Source: Diaphorobacter ruginosibacter (lineage in GTDB: Bacteria > Pseudomonadota > Gammaproteobacteria > Burkholderiales > Burkholderiaceae_C). Taken from it: DNA of 64,000 nucleotides. Of this stretch, positions 58,680 through 64,000 are shown one piece after another. How positions within the stretch are numbered: position 1 is the stretch's first letter; every line of letters starts with the position of its first letter. The stretch lies in contig NZ_CP060714.1 of assembly GCF_014395975.1 (NCBI RefSeq), forward strand, positions 2,232,001 through 2,296,000, given 5' to 3'. The notes below the pieces were generated by a model, which did not search any database, was not told where the DNA came from, and saw nothing but the letters and a program-made list of their open reading frames with translations. The position numbers and the translations under genes were made by a program.

Positions 58680-59588
58680 ATGCACAGCAGCGAGCTCAGC
58701 GAATTGTTCCCAGGTCTTGAAAGCCGATCGATCCCTGTCGAAGGTGGAGTGCACATCCGCGTGTTGACCGGCGGCAGCGGCCCCGCGCTGCTGATGCTGC
58801 ACGGCCATCCCCAGACTTCGGCCATCTGGCACAAGGTGGCCCCGGAGCTGGCAAGGCATTTCACTCTGGTGCTGGCCGACCTGCGCGGCTACGGCGATTC
58901 CTCCAAGCCCAACGGCGGTGCGCGCAGCGCGGACTACAGCAAGCGCGTCATGGCGCGCGACATGCTGCAGGTGATGCAGCAACTGGGCCACCCCACATTC
59001 CGGGTGCTCGCGCATGATCGCGGCGCGCGCGTGGCGCATCGCCTGGCGCTGGATCACGAGGATGTGGTCGAGCGCATGGTGCTGCTTGACATCGCACCGA
59101 CCGTGGCCATGTATTCGCAGACCACCGAAGCCTTTGCGCGCGCCTACTGGCACTGGTTCTTCCTCATCCAGAAGTCACCCATGCCCGAGCGCCTGATCCG
59201 GGCGAATCCCGCAGCCTACGTGCGCGACGTTCTGGGCGGCCGCTCGGCGGGACTCTCGCCTTTCGATCTGCGTGCACTGGCCGAATACGAGCGCTGCATG
59301 GCCCTGCCCGGTGCGGCGCATGCGTTGTGCGAGGACTATCGCGCCTCGGCCGACATCGACCTGGAGCATGACCGCGAGGATATCGAGGCGGGGCACTTCC
59401 TGACGCTGCCCACATTGGTGCTCTGGGGCGAGCAGGGCGTGGTCAACCGCTGTTTCGAGCCGCTCAAGGAATGGCAGAAGATCGGCACACAGGTGAGCGG
59501 ACATACGCTGCCATGCGGGCACTACATCGCAGAGGAAGCGCCCGAGGCACTGCTGGAGGCGGCGCTACCGTTCCTCAAGGCGGGTTAG
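58680..59588 (+). CDS. alpha/beta hydrolase, haloacetate (fluoroacetate) dehalogenase-like
   Basis: A 302-aa alpha/beta hydrolase. The nucleophile is Asp, D113 in AHDRGARVAH, with carboxylate-binding R114 and R117; D137 (LLDIAPT) and H281 (CGHYIAEEAPE) complete the triad; H158-W159 (YWHWFFL) and Y220 (CEDYRA) occupy the halide-binding positions of fluoroacetate dehalogenase. The oxyanion motif is HGHPQTS at 41-47. All these match the FAcD/DehH1 group, which hydrolyses haloacetates to glycolate. Convergent with a universal stress protein gene. No transporter or regulator for haloacids is adjacent, so the natural substrate could be another small ester or acid. Confidence 0.88.
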   Translation: MHSSELSELFPGLESRSIPVEGGVHIRVLTGGSGPALLMLHGHPQTSAIWHKVAPELARHFTLVLADLRGYGDSSKPNGGARSADYSKRVMARDMLQVMQQLGHPTFRVLAHDRGARVAHRLALDHEDVVERMVLLDIAPTVAMYSQTTEAFARAYWHWFFLIQKSPMPERLIRANPAAYVRDVLGGRSAGLSPFDLRALAEYERCMALPGAAHALCEDYRASADIDLEHDREDIEAGHFLTLPTLVLWGEQGVVNRCFEPLKEWQKIGTQVSGHTLPCGHYIAEEAPEALLEAALPFLKAG

Positions 59589-59620
59589 GTCCGTCGAGCC
59601 CGATTGGAATCGGTGACGCA

Positions 59621-60487
59621 TCAACGCAGCACGAGCACCGGCACCGAGCTCAGGCGCAGCAGGGCAGTCGTCGTGCTGCCGACGATCAGCTGGCGGATGC
59701 GGGAGTGGCCATAGGCACCCAGCACCAGGAAGGTGTCGCTGCGCGAGGAGAGGAAAGCGGGGATGGCCTCCTCGGGCAATCCTCGCACCAGCTGCGTGGT
59801 CACCTGGAAGCCTGACTCCTCCAGCAGGCGCTGCGCGCCTTCGAGCTGCGCCAGCATTTCCACGGAGGGCTCCCCGGCCATCACGAGCTGCGCCGCCATG
59901 CCGCGCAGCAAGGGACTGCGCGCCACGGCCTGCACCGCACGCAGCGCGGTGGCACTGCCGTCGAAAGCAACAACAAAATGGGTGGGCGTGACGAAATGGG
60001 ATGCGGTGATCACCAGCACGGGCTGCTTGACACTGCGGATCACGCTTTCCACGCGGTGGTCCAGGCGCAACTTGCGCGCAGTGGTGGCCCGGTAGCCCTT
60101 GCCCAGCACGAACAGGCGCGCCGTGGGCTCCTGTTCCAGCAACACATCGGTGAGGTTGCCATCCTTCAGGTAGGTATGCAGGGCCGGAACACTTTCTGCA
60201 TCCACATGCTTGAGCGCCTCCTGGATCATCTGCTGGGCCGCCTGGTGCGCGACCTTGGAGCGCTCCTCGTCCAGCTCGTTCAGTCGCTGGAGCAAAACCT
60301 CCTGCGCGCCGACGCCGATCAGGCCGCTGTAGTCGCCGACGGGCGGAAGCGGCTCGGGTCTCTCGAGTGCATGCAGCAGCGTGAGCGGAGCATGCAGGCG
60401 TCTCGCGGCCCATGCGGCGCTGTCGATCACGGATGCGGTGGCATCGAGCCCGTCGATGCAGGCATATACGGTGTCTGGGGTGTTCAT
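59621..60487 (-). CDS. universal stress protein, tandem UspA domains
   Basis: A 288-aa protein with two UspA domains (about 1-150 and 155-288). Each carries the strand-loop region; the second has the ATP-binding G-2x-G-9x-G(S/T) motif in GAYGHSRIRQLIVGSTT, the first the related LGKGYRATTARKLRL. DGLDATASVIDSAAWAARRL is near the start. Cytoplasmic stress protein of unknown client. Upstream (60488-60700) is its promoter region, not shared with the LysR gene, which is in the same direction. Confidence 0.93.
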   Translation of the reverse strand: MNTPDTVYACIDGLDATASVIDSAAWAARRLHAPLTLLHALERPEPLPPVGDYSGLIGVGAQEVLLQRLNELDEERSKVAHQAAQQMIQEALKHVDAESVPALHTYLKDGNLTDVLLEQEPTARLFVLGKGYRATTARKLRLDHRVESVIRSVKQPVLVITASHFVTPTHFVVAFDGSATALRAVQAVARSPLLRGMAAQLVMAGEPSVEMLAQLEGAQRLLEESGFQVTTQLVRGLPEEAIPAFLSSRSDTFLVLGAYGHSRIRQLIVGSTTTALLRLSSVPVLVLR

Positions 60488-60702
60488 ACGGCGTTTCTCC
60501 TATGTTGCACAACCAGCCAGCGTGTGGCTCCGGCGAACCTCCCGGTGCTGCTGCAGGCGCTACGGCATCGCGGAAGTTCGAATCGAGTTTAGCGTCTAAA
60601 AACGATCTTTTGACGGCATGGCCACGTGCGGCGTCCAATTCAGGGCATTCACCTACCCGGGGGGCCGCTGCATGGATCAGTTCGGCGCATGCCGGCGCTG
60701 GT

Positions 60703-61611
60703 TCAGCCCATGACGGGACGGTTTTCCATGAGCGTGTCGTACATCGCCTGCGCGGCCACGGAGAGGCTTCGGTCGCGCCGGCGCACCAGGTAGATCTGGC
60801 GGCGCAGCGCAGGCCAGTGGAGCGCGCGGGTGACCAGTTCGTCCTGCTGGAAGTGGAACAGCGTGAGCGCGGGAATCACGCTGATGCCCAGGCCTGCGCG
60901 CACCATGCCCATGACGGTGGCGAGTTGCTCGACCTCCATCACGCTGTTCATGGGCTGCGGATGCAGGGCCGCCTCGAGAAACTGGCGCACGCTGCTGTGC
61001 CGCGCCATGTGGATGAAGGGGTACTGCGCCAGCTGCTCGATCGAGATGGGCTGCTGCGCGCGTGACCGGGGGCGCCTGGCCAGCGGGTGGTCGGCGCGGC
61101 ACACCAGGTGGAAGTCATCGCTGCAGAAGGGCTCGGCCTGCAGGTCGGGCGTGTCGGCCCGGATCGCGGCAAGCGCGAAGTCGGCCTTGCCCGCAGCCAC
61201 CAGTTCGATACAGGGCTCGGACAGGACGTCGGCAATCTCGAGCTCGATGCCGGGAAACCGCTTGCGAAACTCCGCCAGCCGCTGCGGCAGCCAGCCCGCC
61301 GCGAGCGAGGGCAGCAGCGCGATGCTGACCTTTCCGCGCTTGAGCGTGACGGCATCGCGCATGCCGGTGATGGCACGGTCGACCTCCGCACGGATGCGGT
61401 GGGCCGACTCGGTGAAGTTGACGCCTTCGGCCGTCAGCTCCACATGCCGCGTGCTGCGGTCGAACAGGCGCACCTGCAGCTCATCCTCGAGGGAGCGGAT
61501 GAGGGCGCTGAATGCCGGCTGGGACAGGTGGCACTGCGCCGCGGCGCGCGTGAAATGGCGCTGCCCGGCCAGGGCCAGGAATGCATCGATCTGGCGAATC
61601 GAGATATTCAT
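60703..61611 (-). CDS. LysR-family transcriptional regulator
   Basis: A 302-aa LysR regulator: helix-turn-helix DAFLALAGQRHFTRAAAQCHLSQPAFSALIRSLE (in part) and LFDRSTRHVELTAEG at the start, effector domain after. It is divergent from the AtuA-type gene by 85 bases. The gap contains GATCAGTTGATCCTGATTATC-like overlapping dyads (about 61622-61642), suitable for LysR binding. It likely controls the AtuA pair and the Bug receptor. Confidence 0.93.
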   Translation of the reverse strand: MNISIRQIDAFLALAGQRHFTRAAAQCHLSQPAFSALIRSLEDELQVRLFDRSTRHVELTAEGVNFTESAHRIRAEVDRAITGMRDAVTLKRGKVSIALLPSLAAGWLPQRLAEFRKRFPGIELEIADVLSEPCIELVAAGKADFALAAIRADTPDLQAEPFCSDDFHLVCRADHPLARRPRSRAQQPISIEQLAQYPFIHMARHSSVRQFLEAALHPQPMNSVMEVEQLATVMGMVRAGLGISVIPALTLFHFQQDELVTRALHWPALRRQIYLVRRRDRSLSVAAQAMYDTLMENRPVMG

Positions 61612-61696
61612 TTGAGTTTCAGATCAGTTGATCCTGATTATCGATTTCACAGAATAACCCATGCCATCTACAGTGCGTCGCAGGAGACCACAGGAC

Positions 61697-63085
61697 ATGA
61701 CTCAGGCAAATGTGCTGCGCATCGGCTGCGCAGCGGGCTTCTCGGGCGACCGGACGGATGCGGCACTGCCCATCGTGGAAGACTTGATCGCCGCAGGCAG
61801 GCCTTCCGTGCTGATGTTCGAGACATTGGCCGAACGCACGCTGGCGCTGGCGCAGCTCGCGCGTCGCGATGACCCCGATGCGGGCTTCGAGCCGCTGCTG
61901 GACGAGTTGCTGCGCCCGGTGCTGGCGCTCTGCCTGCAGCATGGCATCCGCATCGTGAGCAACTTTGGCGCGGCCAACCCGCGCGGCGCGGCGCGGCGCA
62001 TCCTCACCCTGGCTGCGGAACTCGGCACGCGCACTCCCCGGGTGGCGGTGGTGGAGGGCGATGACCTGCTGGGCGACGTGCATCGGCCCATGCTGGAGCG
62101 CGCCCTCGGACAGCGGCTGCCCCAGGCGCCCATCGTGAGCGCCAATGCCTATATCGGTGCCGAGCCGATCGCAGAGGCCTTGCGTGCGGGTGCGGACATC
62201 GTCGTCTGCGGCCGCGTGGCAGACCCTTCGCTGGTGCTGGGGCCGGCCATCGCCCATTTCGGCTGGTCGATGCAGGACTGGGATCGCCTTGCCCGCGCGA
62301 CGATGGCGGGACACTTGCTCGAATGCGGGTCGCAGGTGACGGGCGGGTACTTTGCCGATCCGGGCTTCAAGGACGTGCCCGATCTGGCGCATGTCGGCTA
62401 CCCGATCGCCGACATCGATGCCGACGGCCATTGCACCATCTCCAAGCCCGCTGGAACCGGCGGACGCATCGACGCGCGGACGGTCAAGGAGCAGCTGCTT
62501 TACGAACTGCACGACCCCGCCGCCTATCTCACGCCTGATGTGGTGGCGGACATCACGCAGGCGCGTGTGCTCGAGGTGGCTGTCGATCGCGCGCGCCTTG
62601 AAGGCGTGTTGGGCCACGAGCGGCCGCCAACGCTCAAGGTGAATGTCTGCTTTGAGGCGGGCTGGTTTGCAGAGGCGGAGATCTCCTATGCCGGCCCGCG
62701 TGCAGGCTTGCGGGCGCTGCTCGCCGCGGACGTGGTGCGCGAGCGTCTCGGCCAGCAAGAGAAGATCCGAGTGGACCTGATCGGCGTGAACAGCGTCCTG
62801 GGAGACGATGGCAACGAGTGGCTCCCGTCAGCCGGAAAGGATCGCGACAAGCACGAACGGCAGATGCAGGCACTTCATGACGCTCGCGACGTGCGGCTCA
62901 GGCTTTCATGGCAGCGCCAGGATCGTGGCGATGCGCTGCGGCTCACGCGCGAGGTCAATGCACTGTACTGCTGTGGTCCCGCCGGCGGCGGCGGCGTTCG
63001 CTCCGCGGTGCGGGCGCGGCTGGGAACCGTGTCGTGCCTCGTTCCGCGGGATGCGGTGCGCACCCGTTTCGACTGGGTGGCCTGA
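61697..63085 (+). CDS. AtuA-family protein, N-terminal part as a separate protein (DUF1446)
   Basis: A 462-aa protein of the acyclic terpene utilisation AtuA family. The start VLRIGCAAGFSGDRTDAALPIVE, NFGAANPRGAARRIL, VCGRVADPSLVLGPAIAHFGW, the GHLLECGSQVTGGYFADPG segment and LYDPAAYLTPDVVAD-like ELHDPAAYLTPDVV are family marks. ATG 61697 follows CAGGAGA with spacing that suits it less well than the ATG at 61661, which remains possible. In Pseudomonas AtuA the ferredoxin-fold C-terminal domain is part of the same chain; here it is encoded by the next gene. Function not established; it belongs with CoA-thioester catabolism. Confidence 0.85.
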   Translation: MTQANVLRIGCAAGFSGDRTDAALPIVEDLIAAGRPSVLMFETLAERTLALAQLARRDDPDAGFEPLLDELLRPVLALCLQHGIRIVSNFGAANPRGAARRILTLAAELGTRTPRVAVVEGDDLLGDVHRPMLERALGQRLPQAPIVSANAYIGAEPIAEALRAGADIVVCGRVADPSLVLGPAIAHFGWSMQDWDRLARATMAGHLLECGSQVTGGYFADPGFKDVPDLAHVGYPIADIDADGHCTISKPAGTGGRIDARTVKEQLLYELHDPAAYLTPDVVADITQARVLEVAVDRARLEGVLGHERPPTLKVNVCFEAGWFAEAEISYAGPRAGLRALLAADVVRERLGQQEKIRVDLIGVNSVLGDDGNEWLPSAGKDRDKHERQMQALHDARDVRLRLSWQRQDRGDALRLTREVNALYCCGPAGGGGVRSAVRARLGTVSCLVPRDAVRTRFDWVA

Positions 63086-63128
63086 GCAGGGGAGCCGAAC
63101 ACGCCCCGCAATGAACAGAAGGAACGAC

Positions 63129-63500
63129 ATGACCCATCCATCCCTCTCCAAGCCCTTGCACCGTCTTGCACATGGCCGAACCGGCGACAAGGGCAACCGC
63201 TCCAATATCAGCGTGATTGCCTGGCACCCGGCGCTCTGGGACCTGCTGGTGCGCGAGGTGACCGAGGAACGCGTGGCGGCGCAGTTCGCAGCGCGGCATC
63301 CGTCGCAAGTCACGCGCTACCTGCTGCCCCACCTGCAGGCGATGAACTTCGTGCTCGACGAGGTGCTCGACGGAGGCGTGAACGACGCGCTCAATCTCGA
63401 CAGCCATGGCAAGGCGCTGTCATTCCTGCTGCTGGAGATGCCGATCGCCGTTCCCGGCGAGTTGCATCCGTATCTGGCAGGCCGGGCGGTGCAGGCTTGA
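63129..63500 (+). CDS. AtuA-type ferredoxin-fold domain protein
   Basis: A 123-aa protein corresponding to the C-terminal AtuA domain: LAHGRTGDKGNRSNISVIAW is its hallmark, then LLVREVTEERVAAQF and ALNLDSHGKALSFLLLEM. It starts 43 bases after the AtuA-type gene with AAGGA before the ATG at 63129; an ATG 6 codons upstream has no site. The pair is likely a heteromeric version of AtuA. Confidence 0.85.
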   Translation: MTHPSLSKPLHRLAHGRTGDKGNRSNISVIAWHPALWDLLVREVTEERVAAQFAARHPSQVTRYLLPHLQAMNFVLDEVLDGGVNDALNLDSHGKALSFLLLEMPIAVPGELHPYLAGRAVQA

Positions 63501-63555
63501 GCCGCCGCATCCGCCAGACCCCTTTCCAACACTTCCATATCAAGGAGACAAGAAG

Positions 63556-64000
63556 ATGACGATCCAGACCAACCGCCGCACCATGCTGGCCCTGTCCGTT
63601 GGCGCGCTGGCGCTGGCCACGGCCATGAGTTCGCAGGCCGCTGAATATCCAGCCAAGCCCATCACTTTCGTCGTGCCGTTCGCGGCAGGCAGCGCCACTG
63701 ACCTGCTGGCGCGAGCCCTGGGGCAGTCGGTCACGACCGAGGCCAAGGCTTCCGTCATCGTCGACAACAAGGCCGGTGCGAGCGGCATGATCGCGGCCCA
63801 GTACGTGGCCAAGGCGGCGGCCGACGGCTATACGGTGCTGATCACCACGAACACCACGCAGTCGGCCAACGAGCATCTCTACAAGAAGCTGCCCTACGAT
63901 CCCGTGAAGGATTTCACACCGGTCACGGGCCTGGGCAAGGGCGGGCAGGTGCTGGTCGTGAATGCCGCATCGCCGTTCAAGAACGTGGGCGAACTGCTCG
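63556..64000 (+). CDS. Bug/TctC-family periplasmic receptor, N-terminal part
   Basis: The first 148 codons of a tripartite-tricarboxylate-type receptor, cut by the window end. The ATG at 63556 follows AAGGAGA and opens a signal peptide (MTIQTNRRTMLALSVGALALATAMSSQA), then AEYPAKPITFVVPFAAGSATD and the VDNKAGASGMIAAQYVAKAAADGYT region, typical of Bug proteins abundant in Comamonadaceae and Bordetella. It is the last gene seen in the LysR-controlled unit and would capture the unknown carboxylate substrate. Confidence 0.95.
   Translation, partial: MTIQTNRRTMLALSVGALALATAMSSQAAEYPAKPITFVVPFAAGSATDLLARALGQSVTTEAKASVIVDNKAGASGMIAAQYVAKAAADGYTVLITTNTTQSANEHLYKKLPYDPVKDFTPVTGLGKGGQVLVVNAASPFKNVGELL

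Overview
The window looks like the chromosome of a GC-rich betaproteobacterium, most likely of the family Comamonadaceae (Comamonas, Delftia, Acidovorax and relatives). The basis is content rather than a marker gene: a Bug-type (TctC) periplasmic receptor, Comamonas-type porin, several LivFGHM-type transporters linked to CoA ligases and CoA transferases, many LysR/IclR/TetR regulators, FabI, a Yej-type peptide transporter, and tRNA-Lys and tRNA-Ser with encoded CCA. The window starts inside a livG gene and ends inside a Bug receptor gene.

Layout. 1-7.2 kb: end of a Liv-type ABC operon (ATPases, acyl-CoA ligase, binding protein) followed by a carotenoid-cleavage-type oxygenase and a porin. 7.3-11 kb: yggS and a BenE-like transporter, divergent from a MocR-type PLP-dependent regulator. 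11-13.3 kb: debris of an integrative element (fragment of a metal-binding protein family common in ICEs, orphan small ORFs). 13.4-23.3 kb: a TetR regulator with two tandem palindromic operators, then a nine-gene operon (binding protein, livGFHM, thiolase, CoA ligase, two SDR dehydrogenases) that imports an acid and processes it as a CoA thioester. 23.3-25.8 kb: insertion-sequence scars around a LysE-family exporter. 26-39.4 kb: a large catabolic island: RraA-type aldolase, D-2-hydroxyacid dehydrogenase and glycerate kinase; a divergent LysR regulator; an aminotransferase; a polar amino-acid ABC transporter; and an operon with a BCCP-like protein lacking the biotin lysine, pxpB, pxpC, pxpA, accB and accC. 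39.8-43 kb: ICE remnants (zinc-ribbon/glycine-zipper protein, DUF932, YqaJ exonuclease, broken tauE) ending at the 3' end of tRNA-Lys. 43.3-64 kb: ordinary chromosome with tRNA-Lys, tRNA-Ser, an SPFH/NfeD pair, a large basic amino-acid decarboxylase with a histone-H1-like tail, a CaiB-type CoA transferase plus HMG-CoA lyase under an IclR regulator, fabI, a yejABEF-like operon split by an antisense DUF2127 gene, a fluoroacetate-dehalogenase-like hydrolase, a tandem UspA protein, and a LysR-controlled AtuA-type pair with a Bug receptor.

The most interesting part is 26-39.4 kb. The encoded steps read as one pathway: ABC uptake of a lactam or amino acid, ATP-dependent lactam opening by PxpABC, transamination, aldol cleavage by RraA, reduction of a hydroxypyruvate-type product, and phosphorylation of glycerate. 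PxpB and PxpC are homologues of the carboxyltransferase domain of urea carboxylase. Their co-transcription with a biotin carboxylase, a BCCP and a second BCCP-like protein without a biotinylation lysine suggests a split biotin-dependent enzyme. The island lies between ICE debris on both sides and carries IS scars, which fits horizontal acquisition next to tRNA-Lys.
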